Notes: generated from the sequence alone by a model not told the origin. A stretch of 64,000 nucleotides of DNA from an uncultured Odoribacter sp. (GCA_900541415.1 UQJP01000024.1:1-64000), one strand, 5' to 3'; shown: positions 1 to 10,200, numbered from the stretch's first letter. Numbers and translations are program-made.

Positions 1-1
1 T

Positions 2-427
2 ATCAGAGGTTGTCTTTGTGTGCTATTTTTAGCAGCCGTTATCGCTGTGCCTGCGGAAGCGGCCCGGCAGCAGGAGGAGGAGAAACCTGTTCCGGAAAGT
101 AAAATTACAGCATTGGAACTCCATGCTGCCTTTAAAAAAGATAAGGAGGCGGCTGTAAAGCTATATTCGAATAAAATATTTGAAATTAGCGGAATCGCGG
201 TTTATGTGGGGCCGGATGTCTATGCCCTGCCTTCGGTGGAGCTATCCGGTAAGAAAGGGGAAAAAGGTAAAGTGCTTTGCGTCCTTCCTTTTTCAGACTA
301 TATCAAGCTGCGCAAGGTGTCTAAAGGCAATAAGATGGTGATGAAGGGTGAAATCAGGGGGTATAACGAGAAGCTGGACATTGTGGTGGTGAAAGAGTGC
401 GAGATTGTGGAGAATAAGGAAGAATAG
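2..427 (+). CDS. Secreted OB-fold (tRNA_anti-like) protein, 5' end cut off
   Basis: The frame is open to the left edge, so the true start lies outside the window; the GTG at 20 is only the first start-like codon inside it. The first visible residues (CLCVLFLAAVIAVPAEAA) look like the end of a signal peptide, so the protein is probably periplasmic or surface-exposed. The remaining ~110 residues alternate hydrophobic strands around 'IFEISGIAVYVG', 'KVLCVLPF' and 'KMVMKGEIRGY', the pattern of the small OB-fold family called tRNA_anti-like. That family is known mainly as a fold; its ligand is unclear and no function is assigned. A strong intrinsic terminator follows. Confidence 0.6.
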   Translation: MRGCLCVLFLAAVIAVPAEAARQQEEEKPVPESKITALELHAAFKKDKEAAVKLYSNKIFEISGIAVYVGPDVYALPSVELSGKKGEKGKVLCVLPFSDYIKLRKVSKGNKMVMKGEIRGYNEKLDIVVVKECEIVENKEE

Positions 428-490
428 TTGCCGTGTTTAAAGTTGCATACAGGCGGTAAATCGTTCATTTCACCGGGCTGTTTTTAAATT

Positions 491-531
491 GCCCCGGGCA
501 GCTGGTTTGGACTGCCCGGGGCTGTTTTTTT
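491..531. terminator. Intrinsic terminator, perfect 11-bp stem
   Basis: GCCCCGGGCAG at 491-501 pairs perfectly with 512-522 across a 10-base loop, followed by a T run from 525. It lies between convergent genes (plus-strand gene ending at 427, minus-strand gene ending at 530). The T run favours stopping plus-strand transcription. Confidence 0.85.
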
Positions 532-1534
532 ATTTTTCCCAATTTTTGCCGAAAGAGGCCTGGGCTGTTTCCACGTGTCCTCTGTGTCCGAAGATCGTAC
601 AGGCTTCGAGTGCTTTTTCCAATGCCTCAAATTCGGCATCGGTCAAGCTTACGTTCCAGGCCCCTAAATTTTCAAGAATGCGTTCCTGATTTTTCGAGCC
701 GGGAATAGGGACGACATTGGGATATTTATGCAACATCCAGGCAAGCGAAACCTGTGCACGGGTCGCCTGTTTTTCGTCTGCAAACCGAGACAATACGTCG
801 AGTATAGGCCGATTCCCTTCCATGTTTTCCGGGCTTAACTGTGGAATCCACTTTCTTACATCGTCGCCTTCGAATGTTGTTTTCGGGGTGATTTTCCCCG
901 ACAGGAAGCCGCTGGCAATCGGTGAGAATGGCACCACTCCGATATGGTGTTCCAGAGTGTAAGGAAAAATATCCTTTTCGCAGTCGCGTTCAAGCATGGA
1001 ATAAAGGTTTTGCACTGCGGCAACGGGAGTGACGGTGTGGGCTTTGGCCAATGTTTCGGCAGATACCTGCGACAGCCCCCATTCGCTGATGTCCCCCGCT
1101 TTGATTAACCGTCCCATCGCTTCTGCCACATCTTCCACAGGTACATTTTCATGGATACGATGCAGATAATACAGGTCGATATGGTCCGTCTGGAGGCGTT
1201 TCATGGACTGGCTCAGGTGACGGCGTATCGCTTCGTGGAGGGAGATGCCGGATGAAAAGTCGTCCGGGTGAAAATGAAATTTCGTGGCAAGCACCACTTT
1301 GTCCCTGAAGTCATGCACAGCTTTTCCAACGATAAGCTCATTGTGCCCTTCTGTAAACATGACATTACCATATCCCTCGGCCGTATCGAAAAAATTACAT
1401 CCATATTCGTAGGCCTTACGGATAGCCTCGATGCTGTATGCCTCGTGGGGCACTTGTCCGTAACCGTGTGAAAATCCCATGCAACCCATTCCGATGGGCG
1501 ACACTTCTAAACTGCCTAATTTTCTTTTATCCAT
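530..1534 (-). CDS. Aldo/keto reductase
   Basis: A 334-residue NAD(P)H-dependent oxidoreductase of the aldo/keto reductase superfamily with a TIM-barrel layout. The catalytic tetrad is visible: Asp50 in FFDTAEGYG, Tyr55 in the same motif, Lys in VLATKFHFHP and His in DLYYLHR. The C-terminal VPIPGSKNQERILENLGA segment matches the 2'-phosphate/NADPH-binding loop of the family. The protein is probably cytoplasmic; the substrate (an aldehyde or ketone) cannot be told from sequence. It is divergent from an AraC-type regulator across 121 bp, a common arrangement in which the regulator controls the reductase. The length is normal for the family. Confidence 0.93.
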   Translation of the reverse strand: MDKRKLGSLEVSPIGMGCMGFSHGYGQVPHEAYSIEAIRKAYEYGCNFFDTAEGYGNVMFTEGHNELIVGKAVHDFRDKVVLATKFHFHPDDFSSGISLHEAIRRHLSQSMKRLQTDHIDLYYLHRIHENVPVEDVAEAMGRLIKAGDISEWGLSQVSAETLAKAHTVTPVAAVQNLYSMLERDCEKDIFPYTLEHHIGVVPFSPIASGFLSGKITPKTTFEGDDVRKWIPQLSPENMEGNRPILDVLSRFADEKQATRAQVSLAWMLHKYPNVVPIPGSKNQERILENLGAWNVSLTDAEFEALEKALEACTIFGHRGHVETAQASFGKNWEK

Positions 1535-1618
1535 TGTGTTTCGTTTTTAATGAATGATTATCCGGGTGTAAAAGTAAGGGGAAATGAAAGGCTGACGGTT
1601 ATGTTAATTCCGTCAATG

Positions 1619-1650
1619 TTTACGAATTTTCCGCAAAAGCTGTACCTTTG
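1619..1650 (+). promoter_or_regulatory. Bacteroidota-type promoter for the AraC gene
   Basis: TTTA at 1619-1622, a 20-base spacer, then TACCTTTG at 1643-1650, which fits the -7 consensus TAnnTTTG. The start codon follows only 5 bases after the box, so the transcript may be nearly leaderless. Confidence 0.6.
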
Positions 1651-1655
1651 CGAAT

Positions 1656-2489
1656 ATGAAGCAATCATTTAAGGCACAGATCGTCTATTCTGAAGATTTT
1701 TCGTACATCAATTCGCCCGATTTTGCGGATTGGTGCCTCCACCTGGTTTGTTTGCAAGGCGAGGGAGGTTTCCTGTATAACGGCATATATTTCCGTATTA
1801 AGAAAAACGATGTGTTGGTTGTGCTTCAGCCCGACAAAATCAGCCACATGGAAATGAGCGGGAATTTACAGGTTGAGTTTATTGCCGCTTCCAATCCATT
1901 CATAAAAAACCAATTGCCTGACGGACATTACGGCATAGCCGCAAGCGTCGTGCTTTGGAACAATCCGGTTATGGCGGTGAGCGATGCGGACGCGATGCAG
2001 TTGAGTGAAGATTTTCACCAGCTACGCGATAGATTGGGCGATATGACCCATTCTTTCTATCCTGAACTGTTGGGTAGCCTTATACGGGTTATGGTATATG
2101 ACCTCTATGAGTTCCATTCCAAAATTTACGGTAACACGACGGTGAGCCAGCGGAATACCGACTTGGTGGGTAGGCTGACGGAAATGCTGGCGGGCGGACT
2201 GACGAAGCGGCATCGGGAGGTGGCGTTTTATGCTTCAAAGTTGAATGTATCGCCTAAATATTTATCGGATACCGTCCGGCGCAACACCGGACAGAGTGTA
2301 ATGTCGCTGATAGACAGGCATACCGTGCCGATTGTTGCAGACTATCTTAAAGACACTTCCCTTTCCATATCGCAGATTGCCGATGAAATGGGCTTTGCCT
2401 CACTGGCCTATTTTTCCTATTATGTGCGGAAACACCTCGGCGTGTCGCCCAAAGCTTATCGGGAAACGAAGATTCCGAAAGCCAGGTAG
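1656..2489 (+). CDS. AraC-family transcriptional regulator
   Basis: 277 residues. The N-terminal ~140 residues look like an AraC-type sensing domain with a cupin-like strand pattern. The C-terminal ~100 residues carry two helix-turn-helix units: 'HREVAFYASKLNVSPKYLSDTV' is split around the first, and 'SISQIADEMGFASLAYFSYY' is the second, followed by LGVSPKAYRE, the usual AraC signature end. It is a cytoplasmic DNA-binding protein. It is divergent from the aldo/keto reductase, which is the most likely target by position. The ATG at 1656 is preceded closely by a consensus -7 box. Confidence 0.92.
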   Translation: MKQSFKAQIVYSEDFSYINSPDFADWCLHLVCLQGEGGFLYNGIYFRIKKNDVLVVLQPDKISHMEMSGNLQVEFIAASNPFIKNQLPDGHYGIAASVVLWNNPVMAVSDADAMQLSEDFHQLRDRLGDMTHSFYPELLGSLIRVMVYDLYEFHSKIYGNTTVSQRNTDLVGRLTEMLAGGLTKRHREVAFYASKLNVSPKYLSDTVRRNTGQSVMSLIDRHTVPIVADYLKDTSLSISQIADEMGFASLAYFSYYVRKHLGVSPKAYRETKIPKAR

Positions 2490-2584
2490 TGTGTGTGAAT
2501 TTTAACGGTGTACCTCCCGCGCCTACTTTTCCGCATTTGCTGCCGATGGGATGATTTTCTCCTATCAGTTTCAATTTTATTTTC

Positions 2585-2592
2585 TATCTTTA
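2585..2592 (+). promoter_or_regulatory. Possible -7 box before tag
   Basis: TATCTTTA differs from TAnnTTTG only in the last base and sits 16 bases before the tag start. No convincing -33 TTTG is seen at the right distance, so this is weak. Confidence 0.3.
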
Positions 2593-2608
2593 GACCGTAC
2601 TAAGTGTT

Positions 2609-3187
2609 ATGATGATGCAAAATATTGTAAATGGACGTTGTGGCTGGTGTGGAACTGACGATTTGTATGTGAAATACCATGATGAGGAGTGGGGAAAATT
2701 GGTGACCGATGACAAGGCCCTGTTCGAGTTTCTTGTGCTGGAGAGTGCTCAGGCCGGATTGAGCTGGATTACGATCCTCAGGAAGCGTGAGGGGTATCGC
2801 AAAGCTTTTTGCGGTTTCGATGCCGGGCTGGTGGCACAAATGACCGATGAGGACGTTGAACGGTTGATGCAGTTCGAGGGGATTGTGAAAAATCGCCTGA
2901 AAATCAAATCCACCATCACCAATGCCAGGTTATTCCTCGCCCTGCAAAAGGAGTTCGGTAGTTTTTATAACTACACGCTGTCCTTCTTTCCGGACAGGAA
3001 ACCGATTGTCAATACCTTCCGGTCGTTGAGCGAAATTCCGGTATCCTCTCCCGAAGCCGAGGCCATGAGCAAGGATATGAAAAAACGGGGATTTAAATTC
3101 TTCGGAGCCACGATTTGTTACGCCCATTTGCAGGCTTCGGGGTTTATCAACGATCATTTGGCGGACTGTATTTGCCGAAAAAAATAA
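2609..3187 (+). CDS. tag: DNA-3-methyladenine glycosylase I
   Basis: 192 residues, the normal Tag length. Tag removes 3-methyladenine from alkylated DNA as the first step of base excision repair in the cytoplasm. Diagnostic motifs are RCGWCGTDDLYVKYHDEEWG near the N terminus (zinc Cys and His), 'FLVLESAQAGLSWITIL' in the base-binding region, and FINDHLADC at the C terminus, which supplies the second zinc His and Cys. Three Met codons occur in a row at the start (2609, 2612 and 2615), so the exact start is uncertain by two residues. It appears to be a single gene with no clear operon partner. Confidence 0.95.
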   Translation: MMMQNIVNGRCGWCGTDDLYVKYHDEEWGKLVTDDKALFEFLVLESAQAGLSWITILRKREGYRKAFCGFDAGLVAQMTDEDVERLMQFEGIVKNRLKIKSTITNARLFLALQKEFGSFYNYTLSFFPDRKPIVNTFRSLSEIPVSSPEAEAMSKDMKKRGFKFFGATICYAHLQASGFINDHLADCICRKK

Positions 3188-3373
3188 AAATGTTTTATGC
3201 TTAAACCTAAGAAGGATTCCGTGAGGTGAATAATCTATAATTTCGTTATAGGTTATCTTTTCGTTTTTATCCGGGACTGTTGAGCCCGGAAATCTTTTCA
3301 TGTTATAAAATTATTCATCCATAAACGGGTATGGGGGGATGCTTCCATATCGGTTTTTATTCAGGCTATTAAA

Positions 3374-3946
3374 ATGGAATTAAACGATATAGAAATCAGA
3401 CAGACAAAGAACGGGGATTTCGACGCAATTATGCAGGTTGAAAAAGAGGCGTTCGGTTATAATAAGGAAGCCCGGCTGGTGGCGGATTTACTCACGGATA
3501 GCAGTGCCGGGCCTTTGGTTTCGCTTCTTGCTTTTTACCGGGGGCAGGCGGTGGGGCATGTGCTTTTCACCCGGGTTTATTTCGACGGGCAACGGGAACA
3601 ACCGATGATGCACATTCTTGCCCCGCTGGCTGTGGTTCCGGCATTTCAGCGGCAAGGAATCGGGGGCCTGTTGATTAAGGCCGGAATCCGGCGGTTGGAG
3701 GAAATGGGATCGAACCTTGTTTTTGTTTTGGGACACAAGGACTATTATCCCCGTTACGGGTTTATGCCGCAGGCGGAGCGTGCGGGTTATCCCGCGCCTT
3801 ATCCGATCCCCGATGAATATGCCGATTGCTGGATGGTGCAACCCGTCGGCAAGGTGGGATTCGATGTGGGAAAAGGAAAAATCAGGTGTTCCGATGTGCT
3901 TGGTAAACCGGAGCATTGGCGGGATGACGAAGCCGATAAAATATAG
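3374..3946 (+). CDS. GNAT-family N-acetyltransferase (YhbS-like)
   Basis: 190 residues. The acetyl-CoA binding loop is clear in LAVVPAFQRQGIGGLLIKAG (R/QxxGxG/A pattern), followed by the motif LGHKDYYPRYGFMPQAE typical of the YhbS-type subgroup. The substrate is unknown; this subgroup includes small-molecule and possible protein acetyltransferases. The stop is 6 bases before the next gene, so the two are almost certainly co-transcribed. No signal peptide or membrane segment is seen. Confidence 0.88.
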   Translation: MELNDIEIRQTKNGDFDAIMQVEKEAFGYNKEARLVADLLTDSSAGPLVSLLAFYRGQAVGHVLFTRVYFDGQREQPMMHILAPLAVVPAFQRQGIGGLLIKAGIRRLEEMGSNLVFVLGHKDYYPRYGFMPQAERAGYPAPYPIPDEYADCWMVQPVGKVGFDVGKGKIRCSDVLGKPEHWRDDEADKI

Positions 3947-3952
3947 GACAAA

Positions 3953-4483
3953 ATGGAAATACGGAAAGAATCGTTACTCTATCCCGATTGGGCGGATGGT
4001 GACTATACGGATAGTTTTGAATATGTGATTGCAGATTCGAAACATCGGATCGATGTGCTCTCTGTAACGGAAGCCTTTGTTAAGCCGGGGCCTTCCTGGT
4101 TTGAAGCCTTATTCAAATTGAGGAATAAAATGGTGTCGGTTTTTAAGCTGAAAACGCCTGCCACCCTCCCGGAGGAACCATGTTCCGACCGTGACCCATG
4201 GGAATTGGGAAAACGTGCCGGGATGTTTAAAATATTCGGTAAAACACCTGCCGAAATGGTGCTTGGCGAAGACGATAAGCATCTGGATGTGCGGATTTCG
4301 TTGTTGCTGCAACCCAACGGGGCTAACGGGGAGGAAAAGAAAGTAACCGTGACAACGGTTGTTAAACTCCACAACCGTTTGGGAAAATGCTATTTCTTTT
4401 TTGTGAAACCCTTCCACCGGATGTTCGTTCCGCTTTTGTTAAAGCAAAAGTTCAGGCAACTGGAAGCGGAAGCCGGGAAATAG
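3953..4483 (+). CDS. DUF2867-family protein
   Basis: 176 residues, tightly coupled to the upstream acetyltransferase (6-base gap). It resembles the DUF2867 family: an N-terminal 'DWADGDYTDSFEYVI' segment, a central 'GPSWFEALFKLRNKMV' segment, and a C-terminal FVKPFHRMFVPLLLKQ stretch. Related proteins are often found as separate genes or fused to NAD-binding proteins; no enzymatic activity is established, so no function is claimed. No membrane segment is evident. A hairpin terminator follows at 4637. Confidence 0.7.
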   Translation: MEIRKESLLYPDWADGDYTDSFEYVIADSKHRIDVLSVTEAFVKPGPSWFEALFKLRNKMVSVFKLKTPATLPEEPCSDRDPWELGKRAGMFKIFGKTPAEMVLGEDDKHLDVRISLLLQPNGANGEEKKVTVTTVVKLHNRLGKCYFFFVKPFHRMFVPLLLKQKFRQLEAEAGK

Positions 4484-4819
4484 AAGTCGGCAGAAACGCG
4501 GTGTAACCGGGAGGGGGGCGGACAAGCTTGTCCGGCAATGCAAACGGGGTTGCTGCTGAAAAGAAGGTTTTCGATGCTTTCTAAAGTATAAGGATTTCCA
4601 CCGCGTAAGCGGGTTTATATCGGGGAAACCGGGAATAAAGCCGGGTCGCTTTTGAAGGAGAAAGGTGATCCGGCTTTTTGTTTTAATGACTTGTTTATTA
4701 ATGGTTTATTTCTTTTTCAGGGTATCGTGGGGCGGTTGTGTTCTGTTTTTCTAATCACTTTCTAATCTCGTTTAAGGGGATTATAATCGGTTTCAGGCGG
4801 GCTTGCGGGGTGAGGCGTT
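4484..4819. other. Intergenic spacer between DUF2867 gene and metal-efflux operon
   Basis: There is no supported gene here. It contains the intrinsic terminator at 4637-4682 and a 16-bp perfect palindrome at 4519-4534 centred on AAGCTT; one such palindrome is expected by chance in a window this size. The right end leads into the promoter of the efflux operon. Confidence 0.6.
4637..4682 (+). terminator. Intrinsic terminator after DUF2867 gene
   Basis: AAAGCCGG at 4637-4644 pairs with CCGGCTTT at 4670-4677. The stem continues inwards with wobble pairs to a short loop, and a T run lies at 4675-4679 with more T after it. It ends the GNAT/DUF2867 unit. Confidence 0.75.
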
Positions 4820-4827
4820 TACTTTTG
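4820..4827 (+). promoter_or_regulatory. -7 box of the metal-efflux operon
   Basis: TACTTTTG matches TAnnTTTG, 14 bases before the preferred start at 4842. There is no good TTTG at the -33 position, as might be expected for a regulated promoter. The downstream response regulator is the obvious candidate activator. Confidence 0.5.
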
Positions 4828-4841
4828 CCTCAAAAATACAA

Positions 4842-6104
4842 ATGAAACGGCTAATCTTTATTTTGTTTATTCCTTTTGTCTGCGGGGTGTTGTGTGCTCA
4901 GGAGCCTGCCTTGCAGCTTTCTTTAAAGGATGCGGAAGCGATATTCCTCGAACGCAACCTTTCTTTGATCGCCGAGCGGTATCAGGTGGATATGGCGCAG
5001 GTGCAGGTGACGCAGGCGCGTTTATTTGAAAATCCCGTTATTTCATTGGAACAGAATGTGTATAACCGATTGAACGGTAAATATTTCGACTTTGGGAAAG
5101 AGGGGGAGGCCACTGCGGAGATCGAACAGGTGATTCACCTTGCGGGGCAGCGGAACAGGCGGGTGAAGCTGGAAAAAGTGAACCGGGAGATTGCGGAATA
5201 TCAGTTTGAAGAGGTGTTGCGCACTTTGCGCAGCGAGCTTCATAAAACCTTTGTGGAGCTTAGTTTTGCGACCCGTTCCGTCGGGATATACGACCGGGAA
5301 ATCGAATCCCTGGCCCGGCTCCTGCAAACGCTGAAAGAACAACAGGAGAAAGGGAATGTTTCCCTGCTGGAACGTTCGCGGATGGAGGCTTTGCTGCTGT
5401 CGCTGAGGAAGGAAAAAAACGGGCTGGAAGATGAATTGGTGAATTTACGGGGGGAGCTGAATTTGTTGCTGAATTTGCCCGCCGGACAAAAGGTGGAACT
5501 TTTGCTGGACGACGGGATTTTAAAGCAGGTCGATCTTTCTGCCCTGTCTTTCGCGGAGATGGGCGAATGGCTGGCGATGCGCCCGGATTTAAAAATGGCC
5601 CGGGCCGGGGTGGCTGCTGCGGAATCCAACCTGAAATTACAGCGTTCGCTGGCTGCCCCGGAGTTTTCGGTGAAGGGGATGTATGACCGGGCCGGGAATT
5701 TCATTGACAATTATTTTGCCGTGGGGGTCAGCTTGTCGCTCCCGGTGTTCAACCGCAATCAGGGGAATATCCGGTCGGCCAAACTTGAAATACAGCAGAA
5801 CGGGCGCGAGGAGGAGTATGCGATGGAGAAAGCGCGGACGGAACTCTATTCTGCGTATAGCCGCCTGCAAAAGGCGGTGGAACTTTACCGTTCGTCTAAC
5901 GATGAACTGGAGCACAATTTCGCCCGGCTGATCGGGGGCGTGAATGAGAATTTCCGCCAACGGAATATCGGCATGCTGGAATTTATCGATTATTATGAGA
6001 GTTATAAGGAAACCTGCCTGCAATTGTATGAGCTGAGAAAGGATGTGTTTCTGGCTATGGAACATTTAAACACGATTGTAGGACAAACTGTATTTAATTA
6101 TTAA
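4842..6104 (+). CDS. TolC-family outer-membrane factor of metal efflux (CzcC type)
   Basis: 420 residues from the ATG at 4842. I prefer this start over an earlier in-frame GTG at 4803 because it gives a clean signal peptide (MKRLIFILFIPFVCGVLCAQ). The rest is two repeats of the OEP family rich in coiled-coil helices (around residues 50-200 and 250-410), with 'SLSLPVFNRNQGNI' in the second half, a recurrent OEP motif. It forms the outer-membrane channel of a tripartite RND pump. It is first in an operon with adaptor and permease; the adaptor starts 6 bases after its stop. Confidence 0.9.
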   Translation: MKRLIFILFIPFVCGVLCAQEPALQLSLKDAEAIFLERNLSLIAERYQVDMAQVQVTQARLFENPVISLEQNVYNRLNGKYFDFGKEGEATAEIEQVIHLAGQRNRRVKLEKVNREIAEYQFEEVLRTLRSELHKTFVELSFATRSVGIYDREIESLARLLQTLKEQQEKGNVSLLERSRMEALLLSLRKEKNGLEDELVNLRGELNLLLNLPAGQKVELLLDDGILKQVDLSALSFAEMGEWLAMRPDLKMARAGVAAAESNLKLQRSLAAPEFSVKGMYDRAGNFIDNYFAVGVSLSLPVFNRNQGNIRSAKLEIQQNGREEEYAMEKARTELYSAYSRLQKAVELYRSSNDELEHNFARLIGGVNENFRQRNIGMLEFIDYYESYKETCLQLYELRKDVFLAMEHLNTIVGQTVFNY

Positions 6105-6110
6105 AAGTAT

Positions 6111-7202
6111 ATGAACCGGATTTTATTGCCCGCTTACCTTTGTGCCGCCTTGCTGAGTGCCTGTGCCGGCGCTCCGGAAGCACCGAAAGTGACCTCACAG
6201 GAACTTTTCCTGACCGATAGTTTGAAACGTATCGTATCCGTGGATACGGTTTGCCTGTATGACGTGGCCGATGAGCTGACCCTGAACGGAAGGGTTAGCT
6301 TCAATCAGGAACAGGTGGCCCGGGTGTTCCCGATTTTCGGGGGAACGGTGACGGAAGTGCGCGCTGAGATCGGCGACTATGTGCGCAAGGGCGATGTCCT
6401 TGCCGTTATCCGGAGCGGGGAGGTGGCCGACTATGAGAAGCAGGAGAAAGAAGCCGGGCAGCAGCTGGCGGTGGCCCGCCGCAGCCTGCAATCGGCTCAG
6501 GATATGTTTGCTGCGGGAATGGCATCCGAACGGGATGTGCTGGAAGCGAAGCAGCAGTTGGTGAATGCCGAAGCCGAAGTGAAAAGGATTGCCGAAATCT
6601 TTTCCATTTATCATCTGGCGGGGCAGTCGCTTTATGGGGTGAAAGCTCCCGTGTCCGGTTTCATCGTGGAAAAGAATATCAATCAGGAGATGCAGATCCG
6701 TTCCGACCGGAGCGATGAGATGTTCACCATTTCGGGACTGGAAAATGTGTGGGTGATTGCGGAGGTGTATGAAAGCGACATCAGCAAGGTGCATGAAGGC
6801 GATTCGGTGCGCATCACCACGCTGGCCTACTCCGGCAAGGAGTTCCGGGGGAAGATCGATAAGGTGTATCACATGCTGAACGAGGAGAGCAAGACGATGA
6901 GTGTGCGGGTGAAGCTCGCCAACGATGGGTATTTGCTGAAACCGGGCATGTTCACCCAGGTGTATGTGCAGAGCCGGGCGGACGGCAAGCAGTTGCCCCG
7001 CATCGATTCCCACGCTTTGGTGTTCGAGGGAGGGAGGAACTATGTGGTGGTGGCGGATGTCACGGGGAAACTGTCGGTCAGGGAGGTGGAGGTTTACAGG
7101 CAGTTGCCCCGGAATTCCTATCTCGCTTCGGGGCTTGCCGAAGGGGAACGGATTTTGAACAGGAATGTTTTGCTGGTTTACAACGCATTGAATGCAAATT
7201 AA
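6111..7202 (+). CDS. RND periplasmic adaptor lipoprotein (CzcB type)
   Basis: 363 residues with a lipoprotein signal ending in LLSAC (about residue 18), so it is probably anchored in the inner membrane facing the periplasm. The barrel-sandwich halves are visible as 'GGTVTEVRAEIGDYVRKGDV' and 'GVKAPVSGFIVEKNI', separated by a helical hairpin (~residues 100-160). The beta-barrel part follows ('VWVIAEVYESDISKVHEGD'). It links the permease to the outer-membrane factor. It sits between those two genes with gaps of 6 and 15 bases, confirming one operon. Confidence 0.92.
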   Translation: MNRILLPAYLCAALLSACAGAPEAPKVTSQELFLTDSLKRIVSVDTVCLYDVADELTLNGRVSFNQEQVARVFPIFGGTVTEVRAEIGDYVRKGDVLAVIRSGEVADYEKQEKEAGQQLAVARRSLQSAQDMFAAGMASERDVLEAKQQLVNAEAEVKRIAEIFSIYHLAGQSLYGVKAPVSGFIVEKNINQEMQIRSDRSDEMFTISGLENVWVIAEVYESDISKVHEGDSVRITTLAYSGKEFRGKIDKVYHMLNEESKTMSVRVKLANDGYLLKPGMFTQVYVQSRADGKQLPRIDSHALVFEGGRNYVVVADVTGKLSVREVEVYRQLPRNSYLASGLAEGERILNRNVLLVYNALNAN

Positions 7203-7217
7203 AGGGAGGGACAGACG

Positions 7218-10200
7218 ATGCATAAGTTTATAGATAACATTGTAGCTTTCTCGCTGAAAAATAAGTTTTTCATCTTTTTCTGCACGACGATAGCCATTAT
7301 CGCAGGGGTGGTTTCTTTCCGGCACACGCCGATCGATGCTTTCCCCGATGTCACAAACACGAAAGTCACGATCATCACCCAATGGCCGGGGCGGAGCGCC
7401 GAGGAAGTGGAGAAATTCATCACCATCCCGATCGAGATTGCCATGAATCCGGTGCAGAAGAAAACGGACATCCGTTCGACCACCCTTTTCGGGCTTTCGG
7501 TGATTCATGTGATGTTTGAGGATCAGGTGGACGATTTCACCGCCCGCCAGCAGGTGTATAACCTGCTGAACGATGCCGACCTGCCGGATGGGGTGGCTCC
7601 CGAAGTGCAGCCGCTTTACGGGCCTACGGGAGAGATATTCCGCTACACCCTGCGCAGCGACAAGCGGGATGTGCGTGAGTTGAAAACCATTCAGGACTGG
7701 GTGATCGAACGTAACCTCCGGTCGGTGTCGGGCGTGGCGGATATTGTCAGCTTCGGCGGGGAGGTCAAGACATTCGAGGTGAGCGTTAATCCCCACCAGC
7801 TGATTAATTACGGAATCACCCCGCTGGAATTGTATAATGCCATTGCCAACAGTAATATCAATGTGGGGGGGGACGTGATTACCAAAAATTCGCAGGCGTA
7901 TGTGGTGCGTGGTATCGGGCTGATTAACGATTTGGAAGAATTGAGGAATATTGTCGTTAAAAACATCAACGGCACTCCTGTCCTCGTGCGGCATCTGGCG
8001 GATGTGCACGAATCTTGCCTGCCGCGTCTGGGACAGGTGGGCAGGATGGACGAGAACGATGTGGTGCAGGGCATCGTGGTGATGCGGAAGGGGGAAAATC
8101 CCGGCGAGGTGATCGATGCGCTGAAAGAGAAAATAGAGGACATCAGTAAGAATGTGCTGCCCGAAGATGTGCAGATCGTCACTTTCTACGACCGGGAAAA
8201 TCTGGTGAACCTGGCGGTGAACACCGTTACCCGCAACCTGATCGAAGGTATTTTGCTGGTGACTTTTATCGTCCTGATATTCATGGCGGACTGGCGCACT
8301 ACGGTGGTGGTGGCGGTGGTGATTCCGCTGGCGTTGTTGTTTGCCTTTATTTGCCTGCGTGCCATGGGGATGTCTGCCAACCTGCTTTCGATGGGGGCGA
8401 TTGACTTCGGAATCATTATAGACGGGGCGGTGGTTATGGTGGAAGGGGTGTTCGTGGCGCTCGACCGGAAAGCGCATGAAGTGGGTATGCCTACTTTTAA
8501 CCGGATGTCGAAAATGGGATTAATCCGCCATACCGCCAAAGATAAGGCGAAAGCGGTGTTCTTCTCGAAACTGATTATCATTACCGCGCTTATTCCCATT
8601 TTCTCGTTTCAGAAAGTGGAGGGGAAAATGTTTTCTCCCCTGGCCTATACGCTCGGTTTCGCCCTGCTGGGAGCGTTACTGTTCACCCTTACCTTAGTGC
8701 CGGTGATGTCGTCGATGCTGCTGAAAAAAAATGTGAGGGAAAGGGCTAATTTCTTTGTCCGCTTTATCAATGAAAAAGCGGGTGCGCTGTTCGATAAATG
8801 CTATGCCCACCGCAGGCTCTCGATCGGGCTGGCGAGTGTGGTGGCTGTTGTCGGGTTGTGGATGTTCTCCTTGCTGGGGACGGAATTTCTGCCCCAGCTG
8901 AACGAAGGCTCTATTTATATCCGGGCTACCCTGCCGCAGAGTATTTCGCTGGACGAGTCCGTGCAGCTTGCCAACCGGATGAGGCATAAGCTGTCCGCTT
9001 ATCCCGAAGTGAAACAGGTGTTGTCGCAAACGGGACGGCCTAATGACGGGACGGATGCCACCGGATTTTACAATATTGAATTTCATGTGGATATTTACCC
9101 GGAGAAGGAATGGGAGAGCAAATTGACTAAACTGCAATTGATCGACAAGATGCAGGACGACCTTTCCGTTTATCCGGGCATCGATTTCAATTTCTCGCAG
9201 CCCATAACAGATAATGTGGAGGAAGCGGCTTCCGGCGTGAAAGGCTCTATCGCGGTGAAAGTGTTTGGAAAGGATTTGTACCAGTCGGAAAAAATAGCGG
9301 TGGAGATTGATAAGATACTGAATACGGTGGATGGAATCGAAGACCTCGGAGTGATCCGTAATATCGGGCAGCCGGAGCTTCGGATTGAACTGAACGAGCA
9401 GAGCCTGGCGCGCTATGGGGTGGCGAAAGAGGAAGTGCAGTCGATCATCGAAATGGCTATCGGCGGGAAGTCGGCTTCCCTGCTTTACGAGGACGAACGG
9501 AAATTTAATATCATGGTGCGTTACAAACCGGAATTTCGGCAGAATGAGGAGGAGATCGGGAAAATCCTTGTCCCCGCAATGGACGGGACGATGATTCCGA
9601 TCAAAGAGCTGGCGGAGATAAAGACAATCACCGGGCCCCTGCTGATTTTCCGGGATAACCACACGCGTTTCTGTGCCGTGAAATTCTCTGTCCGGGGCAG
9701 GGATATGGGGACTGCCGTGGCGGAAGCCCAAAAGAAAGTGGACGCTTCGGTGCGTCTGCCCGAAGGCTATACCCTGAAATGGACGGGGGATTTCGAAAAC
9801 CAGCAACGGGCAACGAAACGTTTGTCGCAGGTGGTTCCTGTCAGCATTGCCATTATTTTTATCATCTTGTTCGTGCTGTTTTCGAATGCGCGGGATGCGG
9901 GGCTGGTGCTGCTGAACGTTCCCTTTGCCGCGGTGGGAGGGATTGTCGCTTTGCTGATTACGCATTTCAACTTTTCCATTTCGGCGGGTATTGGTTTCAT
10001 TGCGCTGTTCGGAATTTGTATCCAAAACGGGGTGATTATGATCTCGGATATAAAGCAAAACATTCAGGCGCATTTCCCTTTGCCGGAGGCGATCAAAAAC
10101 AGCATGCGTTCCCGGGTGCGCCCGGTGGTGATGACGGCGGCCATGGCGGCCATCGGTTTGATGCCTGCGGCCATGAGCCACGGCATCGGGTCGGAATCGC

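Noticed and set aside
489..689. 66-codon plus-strand ORF in the aldo/keto reductase region
   Set aside because: It starts inside the terminator and runs antisense to the reductase.
4519..4534. 16-bp perfect palindrome
   Set aside because: About one such palindrome is expected by chance in 64 kb; it has no promoter context.
6195..8477. Very long minus-strand ORF (760 codons) opposite the metal efflux genes
   Set aside because: It is antisense to clear adaptor and CzcA coding sequence; its His/Arg/Gln-rich composition is a by-product of codon bias in the real genes.
8694..10181. 495-codon minus-strand ORF opposite czcA
   Set aside because: Same reason: a shadow of the permease frame with no family pattern.
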